64,000 nt of DNA. It comes from Paramecium sonneborni (lineage: Eukaryota; Ciliophora; Oligohymenophorea; Peniculida; Parameciidae). The translations under genes were made by a program, and so were the position numbers. The stretch covers positions 313,895 through 377,894 of the forward strand of contig CAJJDN010000064.1 of assembly GCA_905182985.1 (NCBI GenBank), read 5' to 3'. A model generated the notes under the pieces. That model made no database searches, was not told the DNA's origin, and saw only the letters and a list, made by a program, of their open reading frames with translations. Below are positions 49,192 to 61,642 of this stretch, piece by piece; the stretch's first letter is position 1; each line of letters begins with the position of its first letter.

Positions 49192-50318
49192 TCACCATTC
49201 AAGGAAGGGATCATCTGCAGGTTTAAGGGCTGGACTTTAAGTATCGGATTCTGGATATGATGAAAAATTTGATGTGTCATTTGGTGCTCTTATGTGATTG
49301 TTTTAAAGAATTACTTAACAACTGGTTTATAAGGAACAGGTAATTTCTTTTATGTTAACAAATTCCAATCAAGATTTCCAAACCATCTATGACTTTTTAT
49401 ATCATCAGCCCCTATGTATAATAAATATTAATTAGTTACCATTCTTTAAATTTCCATATCTTTTAGATAGATCTGCAACTAATAGATGTTTGACTAAGGA
49501 TTTAGCATTTCTATGTTATTCTTACTGAATACTTATCAAAAGTTTTTGGAAACTTAACCTTTCCTTTAAGAATTTTTTGGTAAATTGCCATAGGATCTTC
49601 ATCAGAGAAGGGATCAATTCCTGCATTCATTTCATAAATTAATATTCCCAATGTCCACCAATCAACTGCTTTACCATGTCCTTTATTCAATAAAATCTCT
49701 GGTGCCAAATATTCAGGTGTTCCACAAAGTGTATATGTTCTTCCTTCAACTACTTTAGCAAATCCAAAATCTGTCAATTTTAAGTATCCATCATCTGCTA
49801 TTAATAAGTTTTCTGGTTTTAGATCTCTATAAATAATATTTTTTGAATGTAAATATTCAAAGATTGAAGCAACTTAAGAAGCATAAAAACTAAATAATAA
49901 TTTTTTTTTATACGCAGCATGTTATGTGTCAAGTCTTCCTATACTTCTCAAATAAGTAAATAATTCACCTCCAGATACAAATTCTAAAACTAGATATAAG
50001 TATCTAGGATCTTGACAGAATCCTTCAAAATTAACCTAAAAATTAATTTATCTTAAATATACAATAAAAGGATGCTGCAAATTGCCCAATATTGTATTTT
50101 CATTAATGACATGATCAACTTGCTTTAAACGTATAATTTCAGCTTTCTTCAAACTTTTTAAGGCTACATATTTATTTGTTTATTTGTTCCTTGCTAATTT
50201 GACTCGTCCAAATGAACCTAATTAAGTTGTATATTGATGAAGTACCTGTGCCAAGAGTTTAAAATACTTCATAATCTGTCAATTTCAGCTTTTTAGGCTT
50301 TGTTAAAGAGGTACTCAT
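49192..50318 (-). CDS. cAMP-dependent protein kinase catalytic subunit type (AGC kinase)
   Basis: 323 residues. Six introns; those at 49890-49913 (24 nt) and 50036-50062 (27 nt) are multiples of three with no in-frame TGA, and 49289-49314 ends in AAG. Kinase motifs: [14 protein letters not shown] (split by an intron), [65 protein letters not shown] and [20 protein letters not shown]. The activation-loop Thr ([11 protein letters not shown]) is present. The C-terminal tail ends FLEW instead of the classic FxxF. It would mediate cAMP signalling, which controls ciliary beat in Paramecium. Confidence 0.94.
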
Positions 50319-50454
50319 CAAAAGTTAAGATTTATATAATAAATATAATATATGATATAAATTATTAAAGTTCATATTAAAAATGAGGTCAATCCTCAAT
50401 TAAATACTAAGAGATAAATTAATGAATATGTCTTATTATACATTATAATAGAAA

Positions 50455-50785
50455 TCATTAATGTAAAATTCCAATAATGTCTGAATCTCTAAAAATGAAA
50501 TACTCTTAATCTGCCAACTTGATTTTCTATCCTCCATAATCTGGAAGTAAGACAACATCACCAGGTTTGACTAAAGTTGGGATGACATTTCCTTTTGAAT
50601 CTATTTAACCTGGACCAGCCTGGAAATTTCTAGAATAAAATTCTTACCTCAACAACTTTTCCTACTGCTTATTTGTCATCTGAATTTTATAATAGGATTC
50701 CTGATGCTGTTTTTGTAACTGGTTCATGCTTTTAAATTAAAACTCTATTGAGGAGAGGTGCCAATTTCTTGAATTAAGATGCCAT
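50455..50785 (-). CDS. Cpn10 / GroES co-chaperonin (mitochondrial)
   Basis: 100 residues with one 28-nt intron ending CAG. Sequence features: FKKLAPLLNRVLIQKHEPVT, the mobile-loop region TKTASGILL, AVGKVVEAGPGQIDSKGNV, VKPGDVVLLPDYGG, QEYFIFRDSDIIGIL. It caps the mitochondrial Hsp60 cage. The length is normal for the family. It lies downstream of the CCT gamma gene on the same strand; clustering of chaperone genes here may be chance. Confidence 0.95.
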
Positions 50786-50984
50786 TATGAATCTACAAAT
50801 TGAACTTAAATAAAATAATTATCAGAATTAAATTTTTATACGCACAAATATAAATAATATTTTAGAATTTGCTAGAAAATTTGATCTCTTTGTTCTTGAA
50901 AGTCATTTCAATTTCTTTAATTAAAATATATATATTATTGTATTACATTAATATATCTATACTATATTGATATTGATTTATTTA

Positions 50985-52750
50985 TCAACCATCCCTTTAA
51001 TCTCCAAAAGTTTCTTAAGGTTCTTCTTCTCCTTGACGTCCTGATTGTTATTACTTCTTTTTAATTCCTGATACAACATCATCAATTCTCAATAACATAC
51101 AAGCTGATTCGATAGCAGTTTTAAAAACTTATCTATAATTATAAATTTAATTATTTACTTTTTTACAGATAAGGGTTCCCAAACATTAATTTCATTCATT
51201 TTTGCTATTTTTCCTGTATTTCCATCTACTCCATAAAACAAACCTCCAACTTCACTATGTTTAGCTCTCAATTCTGTCAAAACTCTAACAGTATCAGCAC
51301 CACAATTTGCTGAAAGAGTTCTAGGAATAATTTCCAAAGCGTAAGCAACTATTAAATGCTTTAAAAATTAAAAATACCAGCTTTATAAGGTAATTAACCT
51401 AATCCTTCAACTTTATTTGCTTTCTCTAATAATCTAGCACTAACTTCCATTTCTACAGCTCCTCCTCCTGGTAATAATTTTGGATCTTAATATATATTTT
51501 TTGCAACTGCCAAACAATCATGTAAATTTCTTTCCTAAATTATATAAATATAAACTATTACCATTTCATTTAGAACATCTTTTGATGCTCCTCTTAAAAT
51601 AATTGAACATGCTGTTGGATTTTAGCAATCTACAAAAAATGCAAAATAGTCATCTCCTATTTTTTTGACTTCAAATGTTCCACATAATGTACCAACATCT
51701 GTCTCTTATAATTCTTCTGGTCTATTCACTATTGTGGCACCTGAAACTCTTGCAATTCTTGTGTTGTCTGTTTTTCTAACTCTTCTTATCACAGAGACAT
51801 TTCCTTTTAATAAAAAGTGTTAAGCCAAATCTGAAACTCCTTTTTCTGTAATCACAATATCAGGTTTGTGTTTCAAAATATCATTACACATAAGAGCAAC
51901 TTCATTTATTTCTTATTAAAGAGCATCAGTCATATCAGATTCCTTTGTCATTTCCATATTTGTCATTGATTCACCTTTCTTATATTCCAATGTACAATCT
52001 AATAAAATGATTCTTGGATTTTTAATTTCTCTTCTCATTCTTGGATGTGTAACATCTTTATTAATCATGACTCCTTCAAGTACTTAACTTTCTTCAAGAG
52101 TTCCTCCTGGTATTTTTTCTACTTTTGCATATCTCTTAATTTCTAGATTTAATTTATTAACATTTCCTCCTCTTAGAACTATTCTGGTTGCTTATAATGA
52201 AAGATCACTAATTAATGTTCCCCATCTAAATGCAAATTTAGTACCAATACAAGATTGTAATGCTTTCATTACTTCTTCTTTTTTTTCTGTGTCTATTTAT
52301 TATGATATCTCATCCAATATTTTTACAGAATCTTCTAAGGCTCTAAAATATCCATTAACAATTTCAGTTGGATGAATATTCTTTTCAATGAATGGTCTAG
52401 CTGCTACCATCATTTCACCTGCTAATATGATGACTGATGTTGTTCCATCTCCAACTTCTTCATCTTGAGCCTGTAAATTTATAGTAATTAAAAAATACTC
52501 TTGCTAATTCAATCATACTCTTTGCTGCTGGATGCTAAACATCAATCTCTCTCAAAATTGCATTTCCATCATTTGTCATTACAATACCGCCCATTGGATC
52601 AAGTAACATTTTTAACATTGATCTAGGTCCAAGAGTAGTTAAGACTATATCTGATACAGCTTTTGCTGCTTAGATATTTCCTAATTAAGCTTTTCTACCC
52701 TATTCTCTTTTTGTGTTAGCATTCACCACAATCACTGGAGCTCCTTACAT
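50985..52750 (-). CDS. CCT3: CCT/TRiC chaperonin subunit gamma
   Basis: 551 residues. Introns are 52471-52498 (28 nt, CAG end), 51535-51561 (27 nt, multiple of three without TGA), 51349-51377 and 51133-51158. Start [20 protein letters not shown] is typical of the gamma subunit. ATP-site motifs are [55 protein letters not shown] and the later [13 protein letters not shown]; the gamma-specific [20 protein letters not shown] and [13 protein letters not shown] follow. CCT folds actin and tubulin, important for a cell covered in cilia. The length matches the family. Confidence 0.96.
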
Positions 52751-52848
52751 ATATTTTTAAATATAAAAACTTTTAATGGATTTGATTATTTTCTTTTATA
52801 TTTATCAATTCCTCTAGAAAACTGAAAAATTATTATATCAATCAAACA

Positions 52849-53727
52849 TCAAATTTATTTTATTATATCCTAAAGACTATTTAATGCTTTAATAATCTCA
52901 ACATTAAATTCAGTAGATTCTGGGTCCACTTTGGTATTAGAAAAGTCAATTAACTTAATTTTAAAATCATTATCGTTTTGATAAATCAATAACAAACTTG
53001 CTCCTTGCCATGAAATCACTTACTTACAATTATTAGTTATAAACTACTTTAACTATTCTATTTTCTCTATTGCTTCTTTTAAAATTTCTAAATTTAATAA
53101 ACATAACTTACTATTTCTATTTTTTAAACTAAAAAAAGTCTTTAGAGATTCAATTAATTCCAATACTGATATAGTCCTACCCCAATGTTTATCCTTAAAC
53201 ATCACCAATTCATTATTTTCTTATATCTTCATTCCACAAATTCTTAAACCTATTTTAGATGAAGTTGAATCTTTATATCGCTATATATGTGATTATTTCT
53301 CAACTGTATAACCTAATTTCAAGTCTAGAATTCTCAAATTTTAGGAATTTTAAGTCAAGTTTTCTAATAACAAATATTCTATGAAAACTTTTTAGAATAT
53401 ATACTCTTATTATTTGGATTATATCTCTTAGAAATGAGAGAATTTAACCATTTTTATTAAGAGTTAATTGTTTCTTAATTCGATAATTCTTGATTTTTCT
53501 CAAGAATCACAACTCCATTATATTGAGAAAAGAACTCTTAATATCCCTCTATATGCTGAATCCATTCATAAAAACTAATTAGCTTATAGAAAATACTTTT
53601 ATTCATTATTATTTTCAATCTAGGAGGATTTAGCTACAAATTCTCCATCATTTAGTTTAATAAATATAGAATGCCCAGAGATTTATTATTCGAAAAAAGC
53701 TTATTGTAATTATTATTAGAAACTCAT
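52849..53727 (-). CDS. Inositol polyphosphate kinase family protein (IP6K/IPMK-like)
   Basis: 276 residues. Introns are 53575-53596 (22 nt) and 53379-53404 (26 nt). The core motif P-x-x-x-D-x-K-x-G appears as LRILDLKLGYTVEKQ, with the Asp and Lys kept but the leading Pro replaced. SSKIGLRICGMK is the S-x-x-G-x-R-x-C-G-M block of IP6K-like members, HWGRTISVLEL follows, and LIDFSNTKVDP is the metal-binding DF-block. The family phosphorylates inositol phosphates to higher and pyrophosphorylated forms. The N-terminal 70 residues (GHSIFIKLNDGEFVAKSSQ) correspond to the substrate-binding strand region. Confidence 0.85.
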
Positions 53728-54185
53728 ATAAATAATATATAATCAAAATAAGTAATGTTAGATAAAATTAGTTTATTGGTATTCATCAGAGATATGAAAA
53801 GTCTAAATAATTCCAGTTTAGCCTAATTTTATTGTAGTTGCTGCTAATTTAGAATTCCTATGCTTTTTAAATTTAAGTGAATTACTTATATATATAAATT
53901 AAATATCAAATAATTTTATTATTTATTACTTAATTTAATTTCATTAAGAAGAACGATGCATATTCTTTTGAATTCTATTTATTTTGTTTTCGTACTTTTA
54001 TATTATCTTTTTAAATTAAATTATTGTTTATTTTGTGAATTCCATACTAATTAAATTTAACAATTGAAAATGATGGGGGTATTTACTTAAAAAATATGTA
54101 AATTTGTGAATATTAATTCGAATGCAACAGAATTATATGTGATTCATAAAATATTGTATTAATCAAAGATATAATTTATTATTAT
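53728..54185. other. Intergenic region between divergent genes, nothing seen
   Basis: AT-rich spacer between the inositol kinase and CDK-like starts. No recognisable element beyond A/T tracts. Confidence 0.4.
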
Positions 54186-55154
54186 ATGAGTGTCCCCTAA
54201 AATATGAGATATATTAAGATATAAAAAATAGGAGAGGGAGCTTATGGAATCATTTACAAAGCTTAAGATGTCTAAACTGACGAAATAGTAGCACTGAAGA
54301 AATTTAAACTAAGTGTATGAAAATGATATATTCAAAGGATAATGAAGGTGTTCCTAGCTGTGCTCTTAGAGAAATCTCGATTTTAAATTAACTCAATCAT
54401 CCCAACATAATAAAGTAAAGAAAAGTGAGGATTAATTTAGGTTGATATCTTAAATAATTATAAATAAGAAACTTCATTTGGTTATGAACTATTACGATAC
54501 AGATTTGAAGGAGTATTTGAAGTCTAATCATGAGGAATCTCACCTTAAAGTATTTCACTATAAATTAATTAAGAATATAATTTATAAGATACTATTGGCA
54601 GTGGAATTCATTCATAGTAGAAAAATTATACATCGAGATCTTCAACCAAACAATATTTTAGTTAAGAATAATGAACCAATCATTATAGATTTTGGATTAT
54701 CAAGGGTTTTCTCTCCTAATCTAACTCCAGGAGTAACTTAATTATGGTATCGTGCACCAGAATTATTACAAAATTGTCATTCTTATGATTATGCTATCGA
54801 TATGTGGTCTCTTGGATGTGTTATTGTAGAAATTGCACTTAATAAACCATTGTTTATGGGTTCCTCTGAAATCCATTAACTCTTATTAATTAAAAATCTC
54901 ATTAATGGAGGTATTAACTTAAAAACAATCTTGTAGATGAATGGTTTAAATAAAATTCCCTGTTTGCTAAATTCAATAATTTGTTTATTGATTTAATCAA
55001 TGTATGTATTTGTCTCGAATTTTCTAGAAATTATTATAACTTGATCCAACAAAACGGATAACTAGCTAATAGGCCATACAGCATGTATAAGTTCTTATTT
55101 ATTAATTAGCCGTTCTTTTTGGATCATTTTGCATTTATTTACAACAAAGAATGA
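54186..55154 (+). CDS. CDK-like protein kinase with Gln in the catalytic loop
   Basis: 280 residues. Introns are 54315-54337 (23 nt, AAG end), 54415-54440 (26 nt) and three later ones of 26, 26 and 25 nt. The motifs are [28 protein letters not shown], the PSTAIRE-position helix [89 protein letters not shown]. Catalytic Asp and DFG are intact, but the HRDLKPxN lysine is Gln (CAA). The T-loop Thr region is short. It may be a weak or pseudo-kinase of the cell-cycle type; cyclin partner unknown. The start is the first of two in-frame ATGs. Confidence 0.9.
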
Positions 55155-55934
55155 TTTTAATACCTAAATAATAATGTGTTTTTATTATTTTATGACAAAA
55201 ACTTATTGATTTTTAGAAATTTTTATGAAATATTACCAAAACATATTAAAGGATTCATTCAAAATCAATCATTTCATGTTCTTTCTTAAATTAATATAGT
55301 ATTTCTTCTTATATGAACATAAATAGAAGCTTATAAATATTTAAATTCATTTTCCTCTCTTAAATACCTAATTTTACCATCCAAATTTCAAATTTCTAAT
55401 TATAAAGCATCAAAAGACTTAAATAATGGATTGGTTATGAATAAGTACATCTTAATTATTATCCTCTAATATAATTCTTAAAATACAGAAATTAAAATGA
55501 GAAAACTACTAAACTTATTATTAGAATCTGTAATAGCTATAATTAAATTCAATTTCTCTGATTAGAAAAGAGTTTCTAAAAATGTTACTGAATTTGAATT
55601 TAAATAGTTATGAACTATTTTTTATGATAATTTATATATATTTATAGACTTTAAACCAGATCAGTTTATGAAAAATGTATGTAAACAATAATTAAGGAAT
55701 TAAAATTGAAGTGAAGGGACATTTTATATATAAATTTGTAAAAACAGAAAATATAATTTAATAAAATTTAAATATAAACCATAAAAATTAATTGAAAGAA
55801 TATGGATTATATATTATGAATGACAATTTACGATTTGCTTTTCATTATTGATAAAAAATAATTCAATTTAATGATTACTTTTTGATATAGGCTTTAATCA
55901 ATTATTTTAATATATAAAATAATATAATAAATAA
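55155..55934. other. Intergenic region with ambiguous coding-like text
   Basis: Between 55310 and 55615 two overlapping frames both look protein-like, for example YKYLNSFSSLKYLILPSKFQ and WIGYEQVHLNYYPLIQFLKY. Neither has a convincing start or intron set, so I do not call a gene. The rest is AT-rich and empty. Confidence 0.3.
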
Positions 55935-56421
55935 ATGGAGTATTTCCTTACAAGATTTACAGTTTATGGAAATCCTTTTTATAATCTCAATGCTGGTAGA
56001 AATCATGCAGATTGGGAGAATAAATCAAGACTTAGAAAGTCATTGAATAGATTTTAATAATCAGAAGGTATTAATAAATATTTTAATTTAGAGGGACAAG
56101 CTTTACCTAGAAAGTTTACAGATTAATAAATAAATGGAATTAGATGGGGATTACCAGTTGTTGGTCTTTTTGTAAATGAATTTGTTAACAATTTTTAAGT
56201 TAGGCAGATTTATGGGAGATATTTATTGTGCTTCAAGTTCCATATACATGAAAGGTATTTTAGCAGTAGTAGGATTAACCATATTTAATAAAATTGGAAT
56301 GGATATCAAGAATGATAATGATATTTCATATTGGACAGCTAATTATCCAAAATTACCATCAGACATTTAAAAGGCTCTTAGTCATGGAGATGCAAGATAC
56401 ACAACTAGATGGATTGATTGA
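55935..56421 (+). CDS. Small protein with one hydrophobic segment, possibly mitochondrial
   Basis: 152 residues with one 28-nt intron (56172-56199, AAG end). The N-terminal half is polar and basic (ADWENKSRLRKSLNRFQQSE). The spliced region GIRWGLPVVGLFLGRFMGDI and IYMKGILAVVGLTIFNKIGM gives a hydrophobic hairpin or single membrane segment, and the tail is polar, ending YTTRWID. Small proteins of this sort are common as lineage-specific subunits of ciliate respiratory complexes, but that is an inference. The next gene starts 45 bp beyond its stop. Confidence 0.72.
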
Positions 56422-56466
56422 TTTAATATTGCAAAAATATAAAATATAAACAAAAGAGAAATAATT

Positions 56467-58522
56467 ATGTATAATATATTTAGAGCCAAATAGGCATTCA
56501 AGTAGAATCGAAATAAAATGCATTAAGAATCTATAAATAAGAGATAGAATAGTTAGAGTTTTTATGATCAAATGTAACAATTTAGATTGCAATATGAAAG
56601 CAATAATTCGTTGAGTTTAACGAAGAGTAAAACAAATAATTCAATTACAATAAACACAATAAATAGAACTATAAACTCTTTATATATTGATCCCAGAAGA
56701 GAAAGTATGTAAATTGCATTAGAATTATAAAAAACTGTTGATACTGCTGAAGTTGTTAATAAATTTTAATCGTCTTTTAAAGAAAGTAGTAGGCACAACA
56801 GAAGAATAGTAAGCTTTATTATAACATTTTTAAGAATACTTCATATAAAACTAATAATAAAAGACCTATATCTTATAGTAAATCGGTTGTTTATGGAAAT
56901 AAAGAAGAAGAAAATAATCAAAATTAAAATATTTAAGTAGAACATCATGGAGAATTAAAACTAGAGTATAAATGTTTATAATTAGAAATTTGACTATTAT
57001 TTAATAAGGATTAATTTAAGAAACCTTAAAACCTATTATAAATTAAAATGAACAACTTGATAAAATAAAAGAAGAAGTTAATTCAATTTAAAAGAATTTG
57101 GAATCAGATTCTTTAGAAAATGATGAATGGATTTATTAGGTAGATTATAAAAAATTAGAATTTAATGTATTTAGTTTGGATGAATTAAAATATTTAGTTT
57201 AAGAATTTTAAAAAGAAGAATATGAAAGAAATTATTTGACTTTGGATAAAATCTTATTGAAAAATAAGTTTTTTTAAAGATTTGGATAAGGTATAAGAAT
57301 TGGAATAATGGAAAAAGCATCAATATAAATTCATAATGTTGGAAAAGTTATTCTTCAATTAGGAGGTAATAGTAACAATCTTTTTGTAATTCTCAGAGGT
57401 TCTTGTTAATAAACATTAACAATGGATATTCAATTAGAAGATTATGAATATTTAACAGTCTAATCTTATTTTGATGGTTAAGATTTATCAGAAATTAATT
57501 TATTATAATTAAACAACAATAGAGGATATTCTGTAAATAAATATATAGATTTGGTAGAAGGAATCAAAGAACATCCGAAATTGAAAGGTAGCAATATCAT
57601 GTATAACAAGAACTTATAAAAAATGAAAGAACTAAATTGATAACCAGTCACATTTCCTGTGCAGAATAAACTTATTTATTAAGAATGAATAATGATCAAT
57701 TCTAAAAGATTTTAAAATAATCTATTGAAAAAGACAAAGAATTTAAATTGAGTATACTTTCACAAATCAGATTTTTTTAATATACTTCAGCTTCTTAATT
57801 ATTACATTTAGTAGCAGAATTGGGAATTTAAAATTACTCTTAAGGAGATTGTGTTGTTAGAAAAGGTGATGAATTAAATAGAGTAATTATTATTGCATCA
57901 GGTGAGTTTGAAATTGTTGAAGAAATTCAATTTACTAGAGAAACAAGAAATTATTTTTTAGAAAATAAATTAAAACCTTTAAAATAAAAAAAAAATATAG
58001 ATAGAAATACTAGGCCTGAAATACCAAGAGATATTCCTGATTAATCATTTGATTTATCTTTTACTAATAATTAATAAGTAATAAAAAATTAAAAATGCTA
58101 TCAATATTGTAATAAGCAAATTAAAGGTAAAAACTTAATTGAATATACACATTTACATATTTTGAAAACACTTAAAAAATGTGATGTAATTTGTGGTAGA
58201 TCATTATTAATTTAGTATGATAATGAATATAATCAAGAAATGGTTAGTAAAGCAAAGTAATTATCATATGTTTAGTAATAGATTAACAGTTGTTTTAAAG
58301 AGTGTTTAAGGTAGTGTTTTCTTTTTGGATTAAAAAAGATTCTAAAATCTTCCAGAAAGCCTTTAAAACTAAATTGTATCAGGATTAAGATAAATGAAAG
58401 AGTTTGATGATTATGAGATCAATTCTATAAGAAAAGAAATAAAATCTTGGGAGAAGTATAAATAAAAACTTTATCAATAATCAATTTAAGAGAAACGTCA
58501 ACAGTCTTTTAAAGCATACTGA
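56467..58522 (+). CDS. Cyclic-nucleotide-binding-domain protein without kinase domain
   Basis: 652 residues. Introns are 56809-56834 (26 nt, AAG), one of 20 nt near 56966 (the shortest in the window), 57588-57610 (23 nt, AAG) and 58311-58338 (28 nt, AAG). After ~180 disordered residues and a helical part, a first cNMP-binding fold appears (ASIQIHNVGKVILQLGGNSN, LFVILRGSC) and then a second (LHLVAELGIQNYSQGDCVVR, VIIIASGEFEIVEE). The Arg-containing phosphate-binding cassette is not obvious in either, so ligand binding is uncertain. The C-terminal tail is charged helix (EINSIRKEIKSWEKYKQKLY). It could be a regulatory or ciliary scaffold protein. It converges on the TPR gene with 60 bp between stops. 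Confidence 0.82.
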
Positions 58523-58582
58523 TTATAAAATTTTCTATTTATATTTCGATTATTTAATTGAATAAATAAATAGATATATGAG

Positions 58583-61500
58583 TCAATTTTAAGCTTTTTT
58601 TTATAGAATAGAATTTAATTTGTCTGCAATTTTAGAATCAAGCATTAAGTTTTATTTAATTTACTGTATATCTATTGCTTAAGCTTGTTATTCAACGATT
58701 TCATCTTATTAATCTATTTCACTATAATCATATTTTTCAATTGCATGATTTAATTATTCTTCAAATTATAAGAATTCTGGATCTTCAATTTCTGTTTATT
58801 TTTTCGAAGGCCTTGTGGTTGATTGTAGATCTAAATCTTCAACTATTTGAACATTATCTGTAAAAATGACTCCTTCTGCTGATCTTTTAATCCAAGGAGC
58901 TTCAGGTTTATTTTCAACAACAGTAGGCTAAAATTATATATAATTTATTACACTAATGGTTTCTAGTAATTTATCATCAAATTTGATATTTATTTCAGGA
59001 ATTTCTACTGTAGGTAAACAAAAAGATAATCTTAGTTATAAGTTTTACTTATATTTTTTTAGAGGTAATTTGATCATTGGATAGATTGAGCATAATCTAT
59101 TATGTTGAGGAAAGATAATAAATTCAGTAAGTTTGGAAAGTTCAGGATTGATTTCACTTTTTGGATTTTAATCTTCTTTCAATAATTAAATAAATAATGA
59201 GAGATGTTCTTAGATTTCTAATTAGGCTATATTCTCATGTAATTATTCTAAATAATCAAGTGCTTATTCTATTTAACCTAATATTAAATGAATAGAAGCT
59301 CTATTGAAATAGTATTCGAATAAATTATAAGTTCTATCATTGAATTCGAATTCTTCCAAAAGTTTGCTTTTATATTCATTTTTTTTTTAGGTTTGATTCA
59401 ACTAGTCTAAAATTTATTAGTCTGAATCATTCATAGAACCTAATTGCTTCTTTTATTGTTCTTCTTTGATTTTATATGACTCTCTTAAAACTTATTAAGC
59501 ATTATCATATTATTTTAAATAGAATAAAAATAATCCTTTATAAAATAAAATATCTGATTTTTTGAATATTTTTCCTTCAACTCCTTTTTTTAAAATTTGA
59601 TTACTACATTGTAGAGCTTCTTAAAATAAATTTTAATCAGTATTTGCAGTTGATGTATTTTTTAATTACTGTAAAATATTTAAGTCTACAATAGCATGAA
59701 TATCATTTGATTATTCAACTATTTTTTATAGATCAAGCATAGAACTATTTAATTCTTTAATTAGAATATAAGTTTTAGCTCTATAATATAAAACTTGTAA
59801 ACTTTTTTCAGAGCTGATGCTATCTGAATATGATTAAATAGCATCTTCATAAGCTCCAATTTAAAAAAATAAATTTCCTATTAAAATGTCAGTTTAAGCA
59901 TCAGTCTATTTACATTCTTTATATTTTTAAGCATCATAATATGCATTTTTTCTATCTCCCAATTATAGAAATATTTTTGCTCTATTTAAATAAGCATCTA
60001 CGAATTTTTCATCAAGATTTATTGTGATTGTTAAATCATTAAGAGCAAGTTCAAATGCATTCCTACAGGCTTGTATTAAGCCTCTTACATAAAAATGTTT
60101 TGCTACATGATCTTCTGATTTTTCTATAGCTTTATCTAAATCAATTAAAGATTCATCTAATCTTCCTTATGCAAATAATACAATTCCTCTATAAAATAAG
60201 AGATTAGATTGCTCATTAATTTTAACTGCTATATCCATATATTTCAGAGCATCATTTAAAAATTTATTTTTTTTTTCAGTATCATCTTTTAGAATAAGTT
60301 AACTATAAAATTTAACCAGTGTTGTAGCTTTATAAAAATAAGGTTCCATTTTATTAGGTATTAATTTTTATGCTTTTAAAAAGTATCCTTAAGATAATTC
60401 AAATTAATTAGCAATAGCAGCAAGAATTCCTTCAGCAATTAATTTATTATAAATGGAGGGTTTTTCAAGGGAAGTTAATTAATTTAGATCATTAAGAGAC
60501 TTCTAATACTATGATTAACAGAAATATCCATATGCTCTATATTAATAAATAAGAGGTTTTAAAAAATCTGTAATTTAATGTTTATTAATGATTGTTGTTA
60601 AAGCCTCAACACCTTCATCAAATTTACGTTTCATTAAAAATGTAACTCCATCAGTAAATATTTTGAATTTCTCTAAGATTTTCTCATCTACATCTAAATA
60701 ATCAGCACGACTTAACTGATAAAATGCTTCATAAAAATCTCTTTATTCAATTTTAATTTTAGTGATTTCATATAGAGATTTAGAAACAGCTTTTTTTGAA
60801 TTATTATGTTTAATTGATTATTCATAAGCTAGGAAAGCTTCTTAAATTTAATCTAAAATAAATATAGATACAATAATTTACATTTTTTAGTATAAATGAA
60901 ACCTTTGATATAAAGAGCTTCAGAATCACAATGATCTTCATGTAATACAGCTTCAATATCTAAAAGTGCTAAATCATATTCTTTTAAATCAATATATAAG
61001 AGAGTTCTTTTTATTAAGGCTTATCTGAAAGATGAATCTTCACATTCAATAGCTTAAGTACAAGCCTCGACACTTTATTTTGGTTGATTCATATATCTAT
61101 AACAATCAGCTTATCCAATATAAGCAATTGCTTTTTTTGGCTGTATTTCAATAGCACTTGTAAAATCTTTCAAAGCACGATCAAATTATTTCAATTTCAA
61201 TAATAATTTACCTCTATATATGTAAGCATCAAAATATTTGTTAAATTGTTTAATAGCTAGAGTTAACTATAATTTAAGTTAATGTTGATACAATATTTAA
61301 TGCATCATTTGGGCAATTTGATTTTTTAAAAGCAATGGCTAAAAGAATATAAGCATTTCTTTTATAAAGAGGTTGTTGCTAAATCAAAAGATTTAAATCA
61401 GCTATGGCATCTGAAAATTCAGATTTACTTAAATGACATAAGCCATTTAAATATCGTGCTTCAGGATTATTGCTTGCTTAGAGAATTTCTTCAAATAATT

Positions 61501-61642
61501 TTTAAGCTTCTTCTGTTTAACCCAAACTTAAAAGCTTCTTACCTTCAATTATTTCTTAAGATTTATCAGAGTGCAATTTATTAGCACGTGCTAACATAAA
61601 TTTAACATTTTTACCTTCAGCATCTAAGGAAACGTTAGACAT
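58583..61642 (-). CDS. Large TPR-repeat protein
   Basis: 1001 residues (993 if 58928-58951 is spliced). Introns are 61267-61291 (25 nt) and 60853-60881 (29 nt). Tetratricopeptide repeats fill the first ~750 residues, e.g. ARYLNGLCHLSKSEFSDAIA, AYIYRGKLLLKLKQFDRALK, LFYRGIVLFAQGRLDESLID, AYLNRAKIFLQLGDRKNAYY and LYYRAKTYILIKELNSSMLD. The C-terminal 200 residues are acidic and Gln-rich. TPR arrays are protein-binding scaffolds; partners are unknown. The start MSNVSLDAEGKNVKFMLARA is repeated as a truncated copy at 62140-62889 because of the gap-flanking duplication. Confidence 0.88.
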
